NCBI RefSeq assembly: GCF_002356355.1
Contig: NZ_AP018052.1
Location: 2,108,001 to 2,172,000 of the forward strand
Direction of reading: 5' to 3'
Source of the DNA: Thiohalobacter thiocyanaticus
GTDB lineage: Bacteria; Pseudomonadota; Gammaproteobacteria; Thiohalobacterales; Thiohalobacteraceae
DNA length: 64,000 bases
In this document: positions 9,258-18,907 of the stretch, in pieces
Layout: each line of letters opens with the position of its first letter
Position numbering within the stretch: the first letter of the stretch is position 1
Position numbers and translations under genes: made by a program
The notes under the pieces: model-generated
What the model saw: only the letters and a program-made list of their open reading frames with translations
What the model was told of the DNA's origin: nothing
Databases searched by the model: none

Positions 9258-9559
9258 GCGTACCGCACTACATCGGCGATGCCGACACCGCCGCCGCCCT
9301 GCGCCTGGCGGGCGTTCAGGTCTATGTGCCCGGCGAGGACGAGGACGCTGAGGCATTGTTCCAGCGGCGCCTGGCCGAAACCGATTTCCTGCTGCTGGGT
9401 ACGGCCTTCGCCCAGCGGCTGCCGCCCCAGACCCTGAAGGCAGCCCTGCAGGCGGGCCAGCCGCTGGTGGCGGTGATCCCGGACGTGCTGGGCGCGGAGG
9501 ATTTCATCGGCGAATCGGTCCGGCTGCGCCGGGAACTGGGCTGGGGAAGCGCGACATGA
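9254..9559 (+). CDS. V/A-type ATPase subunit F
   Basis: Small 101-residue alpha/beta protein with the subunit F layout: MSVPHYIGDADTAAALRLAG opens with a GD near the N terminus, then ETDFLLLGTAFAQRL and VAVIPDV. Subunit F sits on the central rotor shaft with D and modulates ATPase activity. The start is the ATG overlapping the proteolipid stop codon (ATGA). The end overlaps the subunit E start the same way. Confidence 0.85.
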   Translation: MSVPHYIGDADTAAALRLAGVQVYVPGEDEDAEALFQRRLAETDFLLLGTAFAQRLPPQTLKAALQAGQPLVAVIPDVLGAEDFIGESVRLRRELGWGSAT

Positions 9560-10192
9560 CGCCTGATGTGCAGACCAGCACCGAGGCGCTGCGCCGGCTG
9601 ATCCGGGAGAGCGCCGAGGCCCAGTGCCGCGAGATTGAACAGCAGACCCGTGTCGAAGCCCGCGACCTGCTGCGCCGGTCCCGCCGCGAGGCATGCGAGC
9701 GGGTGCATCAGACGATCGAACACGAGCGTCAGCAGCACGCCCGGCGCCTGGACCACGAACGCGCCGCGCTGGAAAGCCATGACCGTCAGCAGCTGCTGGA
9801 GGCCACCCGCCGTACCCTGGGCCGCGCCTGGCAGGAACTTGAGGGCATGCTTGCTGCCCTGTGGCAGGCGCACGAATGCCGCAGCGAGTGGATCCGCAGC
9901 CTGTTCGAACAGGCCCTGGAACGCCTGCCGCCCGGGCACTGGCGCATCGAGCATCCGCTGCCCTTCCCGGAGGAGATCGATGCCGACTGGCAGCGGCGGC
10001 TGCGCGAGTACAACGGCCGGGAACCGGAGTGGATCGCCCGGGCCGGGATCCGCGCCGGCCTGCGCATCCGCGTCGGCGGCGTGCACCTGGATGCCACCCT
10101 GGACGGCCTGCTGGCCGACCGCACCCAGCTGGAGGCACGGCTGCTGGATCACATCGAGCGCTGCATGGACATCGAAGCGGGAGGCAGTCCCC

Positions 10193-10200
<8 letters not shown>
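9556..10200 (+). CDS. V/A-type ATPase subunit E (peripheral stalk)
   Basis: Protein of 214 residues with a long charged helix over roughly the first 95 residues and a compact alpha/beta C-terminal domain (RIRVGGVHLDATLDGLLADR). This is the classic subunit E shape and ending. It would pair with the 119-residue G/H protein as the stator stalk. It starts in an ATGA overlap with subunit F and its last eight bases overlap the start of subunit A. Confidence 0.88.
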
Positions 10201-11933
<1,733 letters not shown>

Positions 11934-11944
<11 letters not shown>

Positions 11945-13319
11945 CCTGTACGCCGCCGGCAACGCCACCCGCATCGACGGCCCGCTGCTGTTCCTGCAGC
12001 GCAGTCTCGACGTGGGCCTGAACGAGGCCGTGGAGGTCAGCGGCGCCGACGGCCGGCCGCGGCTGGGCCGCGTGGCCGCACTGGACGATGACTTCATGAC
12101 CATCGAGGTGCTGGAGACCACCCAGGGCCTGGCGCTCAGCGAGACCCGGGTGCGCTTCCGCGGCGCACCGCTGCATTTCAGTCTCGGGCCCGACCTGCTC
12201 GGGCGCGTCTATGACGGCGTCGGCCGGGTGATCGACGGCGGCCCGCCCATCGCCGCCGAACAGCACCTGCGCATCGAAGGTCTGGCGCTGAATCCGGCGC
12301 GGCGTGCCAGTCCGGCGGACTTCATCGAGACCGGCATCAGCAGTATCGACATCATGGACAGCCTGGTGCGCGGCCAGAAGCTGCCCATCTTCTCGGGCGG
12401 CGGCCTGCCGCATGACAGCCTCGCCATCCAGCTGGCACGTCAGGCGCGGCTGCGTGGCGACGACGCCGGACGCTTCTCCATCGTCTTCGCCGGTATCGGC
12501 ATCCCCCACGACACCGCCGAGCAGTTCCGCACCGCCATGGAACGCAGCGGCGTGCTGGGCCATACCGCCCTGTTCCTGAACCTGGCCTCCGACTCCAGTG
12601 TGCAGCGCCTGCTTACACCGCGCTTCGCGCTGACCGCGGCCGAGTACCTTGCCTACGAACGGGGCCACCACGTACTGGTCATCCTCACCGACCTCACCAA
12701 CTACTGCGAAGCCCTGCGCGAGGTCTCGGCCAGCCACGGCGAGATACCCAGCCGCAAGGGCTATCCCGGCTACATGTATTCGGACCTCGCCACCCTGTAC
12801 GAACGCGCCGGCATCATCGAGGGCCGCGGCGGCTCACTCACCCAGATCCCCATTCTGAGCATGCCCTCGGACGACATCAGTCATCCCATACCTGATCTCA
12901 CCGGTTATATCACCGAGGGCCAGATCGTGCTCGACCGCAACCTTCACCGGCGCGGCCTGTACCCGCCGGTGAAGGTGCTGCCCAGCCTGTCGCGACTGAT
13001 GAAGGACGGCACCGGGCGCGGCTTCACCCACGAGGACCACCCCGACCTGGCCAACCAGCTGTATGCCGCCTACGCCCGCGCGGTACAGGTGCGGGTGCTG
13101 GCCAACGTGGTCGGCGAGGACGGCCTGACCGAGACCGACCGCTACTACCTGCGCTTCGGCGACCAGTTCGAGCGCGAGTTCGTCGCCCAGGCCGCGCGCC
13201 GCAGCCTGGAGGCCAGCATGGAGATCGGCTGGCGCCTGCTCGCCGCCCTGCCCGCCGCCGAGCTGCACCGGCTGAACGACGCCCAGATCGCGAAGTACAT
13301 CGAGCCGCATCATGCCTGA
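11934..13319 (+). CDS. V/A-type ATPase regulatory subunit B
   Basis: The non-catalytic partner of subunit A, 461 residues. The P-loop position has the degenerate PIFSGGGLPHDSLAIQLARQ that marks B subunits. Other landmarks are YLAYERGHHVLVILTDLTNY, EIPSRKGYPGYMYSDLATLYERAG and PDLTGYITEGQI. The ATG at 11934 follows AAGGAAAC and overlaps the end of subunit A by 11 bases. It forms the A3B3 head. Confidence 0.97.
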
Positions 13320-13371
13320 CTCGAGTCCCCATTTGTCACCCCCTTTCTGCTGCGACGCACGACGGTAGGAA

Positions 13372-13974
13372 ATGGAGACTTCTGCCACCACCCACGCCGA
13401 TCTGCTGGAGCTGCGCGACGAGCGCGGCGTAATGCAGGAGGGTTTCCATTTCCTGGACGAAAAGCGCTTGATGCTGGCGACGGAATGCCTGCGCGAGCTC
13501 AACGAACTGGAGACGCTCGAGATTGACGCCGTGGCCGGCCGTGAGCGGGTGCGCGAGGCGCTGCGCGCCCTGGTACGCGAACAGGGCCTGGCCGGCAGCC
13601 GCACCCTGCCCGCGTTGCTGCAACTGACGACCGACTTTCACTTTCTGCGCCGCAACTTTCTCGGCACCCGCGTGCTCAGCGGTGATCCGGGTCTGTTGGA
13701 GGAACCGGTCAGGCAGCTGTCGCGTGAGGCCCCGGGACGCGACTGCGCCGAGGCCGTGGTCGAATGGCTGCGTCGGCTGGCACGCATGGCGGTCCTGACG
13801 CATAATCTGACGGCACTGGTGGCCGACTACCGGCGCACCGAGCGTCGCGCACGGGCCATCGAGGATGTACTGCTGCCCGAAAACGAACAACGCATCCATG
13901 AGCTGGAGGACCGGCTCGAAGACGTCGACCAGGAAGAGGCCATCCGCGTGCGCCTGTCCCAGTCGACCGACTGA
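13372..13974 (+). CDS. V/A-type ATPase subunit D (central shaft)
   Basis: The 200-residue rotor shaft subunit, mostly two long antiparallel helices: an N-terminal one beginning LLELRDERGVMQEGFHFLDE and a C-terminal one ending RRTERRARAIEDVLLPENE. The latter contains the RRTxRRxxAIExVLLP signature of subunit D. A 52-base gap separates it from subunit B, with TAGGAA as the ribosome-binding site, so it is slightly less tightly coupled than the rest. It completes a nine-gene set, enough for a whole enzyme. Confidence 0.92.
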   Translation: METSATTHADLLELRDERGVMQEGFHFLDEKRLMLATECLRELNELETLEIDAVAGRERVREALRALVREQGLAGSRTLPALLQLTTDFHFLRRNFLGTRVLSGDPGLLEEPVRQLSREAPGRDCAEAVVEWLRRLARMAVLTHNLTALVADYRRTERRARAIEDVLLPENEQRIHELEDRLEDVDQEEAIRVRLSQSTD

Positions 13975-13991
13975 AACTGTCGCACAAGCAC

Positions 13992-14222
13992 ATGAACACC
14001 CAACGCCTGCGCATTCATCTGACGCTGTCCGCCGACGAGGTACTGCGCTACTACCGCGGCGAGGTCGACAGCGTCCTGGCCCGGACCCCGGACGGGATTT
14101 CGGTGCGCTTTCCGGTGGAGGCCCTGCGCCCCCATGTGCTGCGGAACGGGGTACAGGGCTGGTTCGAGCTGGAGTTCGACGGCAACCGGAAGTTCGTCGC
14201 CCTGCATCGCATATCGGACTGA
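13992..14222 (+). CDS. DUF2835 family protein
   Basis: Small protein of 76 residues recognised by the family pattern EVLRYYRGEVDSVLARTPDGISVRFPVEALRPHV followed by GVQGWFELEFDG (shown here in pieces of the same region). DUF2835 proteins are common in gammaproteobacteria and have no established function. It begins 17 bases after the ATPase subunit D stop and is probably read from the same transcript. A REP pair begins 12 bases after its stop and may end transcription. Confidence 0.8.
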   Translation: MNTQRLRIHLTLSADEVLRYYRGEVDSVLARTPDGISVRFPVEALRPHVLRNGVQGWFELEFDGNRKFVALHRISD

Positions 14223-14234
14223 TTCCTCAGTATC

Positions 14235-14320
14235 GTAGGTTGGGTCAGGCGCGCAGCGCCGTAACCCAACAGGTTGCAGCCGCGATTTGTCGGGTTACGC
14301 TGCGGCTGACCCGACCTACG
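14235..14320. repeat. REP pair (variant stem)
   Basis: Two inverted REP hairpins in the convergent gap between the DUF2835 gene and the oxygenase-like gene. The left arm reads GTAGGTTGGGT...ACCCAAC rather than the usual TCGGGT/ACCCGA, so both sides of the stem changed together. The last bases, CCTAC, contain the TAG stop of the leftward gene. Confidence 0.85.
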
Positions 14321-14852
14321 CAGTACGCCCCACATTGATCCCGATCGACAGCCGGCTGTCGCCGGAAAGGTTCGGTGTCACCCAGTGCAGCGCATCGGGC
14401 GCAAACAACACCATCCGCCCGGCCCGCGGCCGCACCAGCAGGCGCTGTCCTCCCTCCTCCACCGCCAGGCAGCCGGCGTTGTCCGGCACCTGGACATAGT
14501 AGACGCAGGAGACCAGTTCATCGTCGTCGTCATGGGTGTGCGGCAGGGTACGGCCGCCCGGCGGCGTGTCATTGAACCAGAAGCCGGCCCGATAATCGCC
14601 GGGGACACCGCCATGCAGCCGCGCAGTCACGGCGCAGGCCGCCCGCAGCACCGGCTCGATCGCCGGCAGGCGTTCGCGTCCGATATAGATGTTCTCGTAG
14701 CGCCCCGCGAAGAAATGGCTGCGTCGCTCCACGCCGGCGGCGAGCTGATCATGATAGGCCGGCAGCAGTTCGCGGTTCAGGGCCGCGGCCCCGGGCAGAT
14801 CCAGTACCTTCACAGGCGGGCAGTCGCGAAGCTCGATCGGAGATGGCATCAT
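14316..14852 (-). CDS. Putative 2OG-Fe(II) oxygenase
   Basis: Protein of about 178 residues with a double-stranded beta-helix iron-site pattern. PHTHDDDDELVSCVYYVQVP provides the His-x-Asp/His ligands and start of the core sheet; LHWVTPNLSGDSRLSIGINVG provides the distal His and the arginine for 2-oxoglutarate. This resembles the 2OG-FeII_Oxy_5 group; the substrate is unknown. Two adjacent ATGs (14852, 14849) are possible starts and neither has a strong ribosome-binding site. Further upstream the frame only translates a REP. Its TAG stop lies inside the REP pair at 14235-14320. Confidence 0.6.
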   Translation of the reverse strand: MMPSPIELRDCPPVKVLDLPGAAALNRELLPAYHDQLAAGVERRSHFFAGRYENIYIGRERLPAIEPVLRAACAVTARLHGGVPGDYRAGFWFNDTPPGGRTLPHTHDDDDELVSCVYYVQVPDNAGCLAVEEGGQRLLVRPRAGRMVLFAPDALHWVTPNLSGDSRLSIGINVGRTA

Positions 14853-14877
14853 GTATAAAGCTTGATTCATACAGAAT

Positions 14878-14955
14878 GTAGGTCGGGTTAGCGCAGCGTA
14901 ACCCGACACTTGCCGGCGGATGTCGGGTTACGCCTTGCAGGCTGATCCAACCTGC
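14878..14955. repeat. REP pair
   Basis: The left arm starts GTAGGTCGGGTTAGC and closes with GTAACCCGAC. The inverted right arm is decayed at its foot (CCAACCTGC in place of CCGACCTAC). It occupies the divergent spacer between the oxygenase-like gene and the HIT gene, so it lies in promoter rather than terminator territory. Confidence 0.85.
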
Positions 14956-15011
14956 GTCATTACCATCCGGTTTCCGCCAGGATGAGGTGTATAAGGAGCC
15001 AGAATTCTACC

Positions 15012-15422
15012 ATGACCCGACTCCATCCCCGCCTGGAACAGGACTGTCACTACGTCAGCCGCCTGGATCTGTGCCACCTGCTGCTGATGAATGACTGCAA
15101 TTATCCCTGGTGCATCCTCGTTCCCGACCGGGAGGACATCAGCGAGATCCATCAGCTGGAGGAAGCCGACCAGCAGCAGCTGATCCGCGAGTCCTCGCGC
15201 CTGGCCCGCGGCCTGACACGGCTGTACCGGCCGGACAAGCTCAACATCGCTGCCATCGGCAACCTGGTACCGCAGCTGCATCTGCATCACGTGGTACGTT
15301 ATATCGGCGATCCGGCCTGGCCGAAGCCGGTGTGGGGCCATGCCCCCGCCCGTCCCTACACGACTGAAGCGGCGGACGAGGCCGTTGCACGTCTGCAGGA
15401 GGTCATCGCCCGGTCTGTGTAG
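15012..15422 (+). CDS. HIT-family hydrolase
   Basis: Histidine-triad protein of 136 residues. The signature NLVPQLHLHHVVRYIGDPAW contains the histidine cluster and continues into PKPVWG, the form seen in the short proteobacterial HIT hydrolases. These enzymes cleave nucleotide phosphoramidates or dinucleoside polyphosphates; the actual substrate is unknown. The ATG at 15012 follows AAGGAG by 13 bases, somewhat long. The stop codon TAG is the GTAG end of a palindromic repeat (15419-15500). Confidence 0.85.
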   Translation: MTRLHPRLEQDCHYVSRLDLCHLLLMNDCNYPWCILVPDREDISEIHQLEEADQQQLIRESSRLARGLTRLYRPDKLNIAAIGNLVPQLHLHHVVRYIGDPAWPKPVWGHAPARPYTTEAADEAVARLQEVIARSV

Positions 15423-15500
15423 GATGGGTGGAGACGCATCGTGCCGCAACCCATCACCGGAGCGGGTACGATGGGTTGCGCTGCGCTCCACCCATCCTAC
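15419..15500. repeat. Palindromic repeat, GTAGGATGGGT family
   Basis: Imperfect inverted repeat starting GTAGGATGGGTGG and ending CCACCCATCCTAC, with an inner pair GCAACCCATC/GATGGGTTGC. It is related in design to the main REP (GTAG foot, long stem) but has a different stem sequence. It fills the whole convergent gap and donates TAG stops at both ends: 15420-15422 for the HIT gene and 15497-15499 for the antiporter gene. A fragment of the same family, GTAGGATGGG, occurs at 53291. Confidence 0.75.
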
Positions 15501-17308
15501 GCCTGCGCTTCCGTTTTCACCTTCTCTTCCTCCGACCTGACCAGAGTCAGCAGCGTCCACCCAGGTCCGAACTCCAGATCCCTGTCCTCGACGATCACGC
15601 GCAGCCTGCCGCGCGGATCGATGGCGAACAGCAGGATGCCCTTGTCGAAGTATTTTTCGTAATAGGCATCGAAATCGAAACTCTCGCTCAGCCTGGTCTC
15701 GTGCATCTCGGCGCCGAGGCTGATCCACTCGGCCAGATGCTGGTAGGTCAGTTCCCTGCTGAAGGCGATGTAGCCCGCCTCGGGTTTGTCCTGTGCCTTC
15801 TCGCCCTCTTCCCTGCTGAGCAGCGTATAGAGATTCCCTTCGCCGAATTCACGTCGATAGCGCACCACCGCCAGTGCATTGACCTCGCGCTGGGGTGACA
15901 ATGCCAGCAGCCGGCCCAGTCCGACCAGGTCCAGCCGCCGGTCGGCATCCTGGGACACCGGATGACCGTAGAAGGTCTTCAAACCATGCATGCGTGCAGT
16001 GCGCACATAGGACCAGTTGGTATCGCACAGCAGACAATCATAGTCATGCTTGACCAGGCTCTCGGCCAGGGTGCGCGCCACCGGGTTGGCGCCGACGATG
16101 AGAAAACCGCTGGGTTCGGGCTCGGCCACCTTCAGCGCCCGCGCCAGCAGCCCCGCGGTCGCGCTCTGCAGCACCACAGTACCGATGATCACGATGAAGG
16201 TCAGCGGCACCAGCAATTCGGCGGCCGCATACCCCTGCTGCTGCAGTTGCAGTGAGAAGATCGCCGCCACGGCCGCAGCCACGATGCCGCGCGGGGCGAT
16301 CCACGACAGCAGCGCACGCTCGCGCCAGTTCAGATTGGAACCGAAGGCCGCCACCATCACCTTGAGCGGCCGGGCCACGAACTGCAGAATGGCGAGTACC
16401 GCCAGTGCCGGCCAGCCGAGCGCCTGGATCTGGCCCAGATCGAGTCGCGCGGCGAGCAGGATGAACAGCCCGGAGATCAACAATACACTCAGGCTTTCCT
16501 TGAAATTGAGGATATGCTCGATGTTCAGGTCCTTGCGGTTGGCCAACCAGATGCCCATGACCGTCACGCTGAGCAGCCCGGACTCGGCCATCAGGGTATC
16601 GGAGGCGGCGAACACCACGAACACCAGTACCAGGGCCGCGACGTTATGCAGATACTCCGGCATCAGGTGCCGACGCAGGATCTGCTCCAGGGCGAAGCCG
16701 CCGCCACCGCCCACCAGCACTCCGATCAATATGGTCTTGGCGAACTGCAGCAGGGTATGTTCCAGCGCCTGACTGCCCTGGCCGGAGATGATGAATTCGA
16801 ACACCAGCACCGCCAGCAGCGCGCCCAGCGGGTCGATGACGATCCCCTCCCAGCGCAGGATGTTGCTGATGCGGCTGTTGGGCCGCACGGTACGCAGCAT
16901 AGGCACGATCACGGTCGGACCGGTCACCACCATGATGGCGCCGAACAGGATCGCGAGTTCCAGGGGAAAGGCAAGCAGATAATGAGTGGCCAGGCTGACC
17001 ACGGCCCAGGTGACCAGCACCCCGCTGCTGACCATGCGTCGCACCACCGTCTCCAGCCCGGCGATCTCGCGAAAGCGCAGCGTGAGCGCCCCCTCGAACA
17101 GGATCACACCGACCGACAGGGAGATGATGGGAAACAGCAATTCGCCGAACAGGGCATCCGGGTTCAGCCAGCCGGTCACCGGGCCGGCAACGATACCGGA
17201 GAGCAGCAGGAACAGGATCGCCGGCAGCTTGACCCACCAGGCGAACCACTGACACAGGATGGCCAGCAGGCCGATCAGCGCCAGGGTCAGGAGGATATCG
17301 GTATGCAT
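15497..17308 (-). CDS. CPA1-type cation:proton antiporter with TrkA-N domain
   Basis: Inner-membrane antiporter of 603 residues. About 12 hydrophobic segments fill the first 390 residues. VTGPTVIVPML and GIVIDPLGALLAVLVFEF correspond to the conserved TP and acidic ion-site helices of NhaP/CPA1 exchangers. A soluble C-terminal part contains a TrkA-N/Rossmann-like domain (GFLIVGANPVARTLAESLVKH) whose glycine motif is imperfect, then a TrkA-C-like tail. It probably exports Na+ or K+ for H+ with nucleotide gating; ion specificity is not readable. The stop codon is contributed by the palindrome at 15419-15500. Confidence 0.88.
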   Translation of the reverse strand: MHTDILLTLALIGLLAILCQWFAWWVKLPAILFLLLSGIVAGPVTGWLNPDALFGELLFPIISLSVGVILFEGALTLRFREIAGLETVVRRMVSSGVLVTWAVVSLATHYLLAFPLELAILFGAIMVVTGPTVIVPMLRTVRPNSRISNILRWEGIVIDPLGALLAVLVFEFIISGQGSQALEHTLLQFAKTILIGVLVGGGGGFALEQILRRHLMPEYLHNVAALVLVFVVFAASDTLMAESGLLSVTVMGIWLANRKDLNIEHILNFKESLSVLLISGLFILLAARLDLGQIQALGWPALAVLAILQFVARPLKVMVAAFGSNLNWRERALLSWIAPRGIVAAAVAAIFSLQLQQQGYAAAELLVPLTFIVIIGTVVLQSATAGLLARALKVAEPEPSGFLIVGANPVARTLAESLVKHDYDCLLCDTNWSYVRTARMHGLKTFYGHPVSQDADRRLDLVGLGRLLALSPQREVNALAVVRYRREFGEGNLYTLLSREEGEKAQDKPEAGYIAFSRELTYQHLAEWISLGAEMHETRLSESFDFDAYYEKYFDKGILLFAIDPRGRLRVIVEDRDLEFGPGWTLLTLVRSEEEKVKTEAQA

Positions 17309-17447
17309 GCAGCTGCGGCTTTTCTATGGTTTAGGCTGCAGTCTATGCAATACCCATCGAAGGGACAAGATTGAACTGTGAACGGGCAGCCCCGTATTGC
17401 ATCCTGATAAACCGGATTTCACTATATCCGTCATCCCCGCGCAGGCT

Positions 17448-17524
17448 GTAGGTCGGGTTAGCGCAGCGTAACCCGACATGCCATGAGTGCGTCGGGTTAC
17501 GCCTTTCAGGCTAACCCGACCTAC
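17448..17524. repeat. REP pair
   Basis: A standard pair: the left arm GTAGGTCGGGTTAGC-GCA-GCGTAACCCGAC and the right arm with loop CCTTTCAGG, facing each other across about 15 bases. It lies downstream of the DUF3365 gene and upstream of the antiporter gene. The 230-base spacer holds no gene. Confidence 0.9.
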
Positions 17525-17540
17525 ATCACTGCATGGAACC

Positions 17541-18143
17541 TCAGCTGTCCTCGGCCGGCAGCGGCTGCTTGATGCTGACCGCGCCGCGCACCTGGCCGGC
17601 GCTGTAGCCGACAGCCTGGTCATGGGGATAGGCCGATTCGATGGCCTGCCTGACATCGGCCGGCATCTGCTCGCGCTCGCCATGGCAGGTCAGGCATACC
17701 GGCTTGGTGCCGATGGCCTTCATGTAGCGGAAGTAGCGCTGGCCGTCGGCCTCGGTCACGACCTCGGTGAATTCGAGCTCAGCCGGTTTTCTGCCCGCCT
17801 CGACCTGATGGTGAAACTCTTCCAGTACCCCGGCCTCCCAGTCGTCGGCCATGCCCAGCATGGGGTTGCGCACGCGGTCGCTGACCCGGGTGACCCGCCA
17901 GCCGTTGCGGCGCGACAATTCGCCGGCGATCTGCGGCGCGACGTCGCGGCAGACGGTGATGGCCGCGGCCGGGCCGGCGGTCTTCATCTCCTGCTGCAGG
18001 GTCCCGCCCAGCTTCTGGATCAGTTCCATGGAGGCATTGCGCGCCGCTTCGGTGCGTGCGGCCTCATCCACCTCGGCCAGCACCGTACCGGAACCGGCAA
18101 CAACAGCCGACAGCAGTACCGATTTCAGGATGGTTCCGTGCAT
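17541..18143 (-). CDS. Periplasmic haem-binding DUF3365 protein
   Basis: Exported protein of 200 residues with a signal peptide (ILKSVLLSAVVAGSGTVLA, about 1-23). A single c-type haem motif CLTCH is in KPVCLTCHGEREQMP near residue 155. The DUF3365 (Tll0287-like) features are AITVCRDVAPQIAGEL and RRNGWRVTRVSDRVRNPMLG. Such proteins act as sensor or redox modules; here the domain stands alone, so a small periplasmic cytochrome or redox sensor is likely. An FNR-like box lies 62 bases before the start. Confidence 0.82.
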   Translation of the reverse strand: MHGTILKSVLLSAVVAGSGTVLAEVDEAARTEAARNASMELIQKLGGTLQQEMKTAGPAAAITVCRDVAPQIAGELSRRNGWRVTRVSDRVRNPMLGMADDWEAGVLEEFHHQVEAGRKPAELEFTEVVTEADGQRYFRYMKAIGTKPVCLTCHGEREQMPADVRQAIESAYPHDQAVGYSAGQVRGAVSIKQPLPAEDS

Positions 18144-18204
18144 GGTGATCTCCTTGATTGTTCAGACCTGGCAGCGAGTCTAGCCAACACTGGCCGTGGC
18201 GGAC

Positions 18205-18218
18205 TTGGCCTGGATCAA
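18205..18218. promoter_or_regulatory. Weak FNR/ANR-like box
   Basis: TTGGC-CTGG-ATCAA matches the TTGAT-N4-ATCAA dyad with two mismatches in the left half. It lies 62 bases upstream of the haem-binding DUF3365 gene, a spacing compatible with class II activation if the leader is short. Confidence 0.25.
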
Positions 18219-18244
18219 GAATCACAACGATACCCGGAGATGGA

Positions 18245-18787
18245 TTACCAGAAGCGCACCCGGCCGGTATCCAGGTGGATGAAATTGGATTTCGGGTAAT
18301 ATCCCACGCCGCCGGCCTGCAGCGCCAGCGCCGCCTCGCGCAGCCTGGACAACTTCACGCCCGGCAGACGGACGTCGATGGCGCGGCCCTGCATGTGCAG
18401 GCTGCGCTTGGCCACGCCGTTGCTCTGGCTGCTCAGCATGGCATTGGTGGCAGGCGAGCGGTAGCCGGAAATGACGTGGTAGGGGCGCTCCACGCCCACC
18501 GAGCGCTGCAGCACGTAGAGCTGATCGAGCAGGGCCGGATCCATCTCCCAGACCTCGCCGCTGCGGTGATCGCGCAGCAGATGATTCAGGTCGGTCAGGG
18601 CGGAACTGGCATAGTCGCCATCGCGCCAGTAAACCACCTCGGTGGACTCACCGGTGTGCAGGTTGTGCAGGGCCAGTTCGCGCCGCGTCGGCGTTCCGAT
18701 GCGGGCCAGTGCCGCCGGGCTGCTCAGGAGCGCGCCGAGACCGGCGATATTCTTGATAAAGCCTCGTCTATTCAAATGCTTGGTCAT
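18245..18787 (-). CDS. mepK: Murein endopeptidase MepK-like (DUF882, YcbK)
   Basis: Exported protein of 180 residues. The N terminus NRRGFIKNIAGLGALLSSPAALA has a twin-arginine motif followed by a hydrophobic core, fitting the Tat-exported E. coli YcbK. The peptidase-M15-like core shows YHVISGYRSPATNAML, KRSLHMQGRAIDVRLPG and GVGYYPKSNFIHLDTG, giving the zinc ligands His, Asp and His. MepK cleaves meso-DAP cross-links made by L,D-transpeptidases, and the next upstream gene encodes one, as in E. coli. The start at 18787 places the RR motif near the N terminus. Confidence 0.88.
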   Translation of the reverse strand: MTKHLNRRGFIKNIAGLGALLSSPAALARIGTPTRRELALHNLHTGESTEVVYWRDGDYASSALTDLNHLLRDHRSGEVWEMDPALLDQLYVLQRSVGVERPYHVISGYRSPATNAMLSSQSNGVAKRSLHMQGRAIDVRLPGVKLSRLREAALALQAGGVGYYPKSNFIHLDTGRVRFW

Positions 18788-18907
18788 AAACAGTCCATCT
18801 TGTTCAAAGTCTTGGGCAGGTACAGACATGCATTGCCCGTGCCACAGTTCAGGCCCCAGTATACCGTCACGACGGAAAAATTCCGGGAAGCCGTTCAGAA
18901 AATCGGG

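Noticed and set aside
14853-14909. N-terminal extension [11 protein letters not shown] of the oxygenase-like protein
   Set aside because: The residues are a translation of the REP; the same peptide appears wherever a REP is read in this frame, so it marks the repeat and not the protein.
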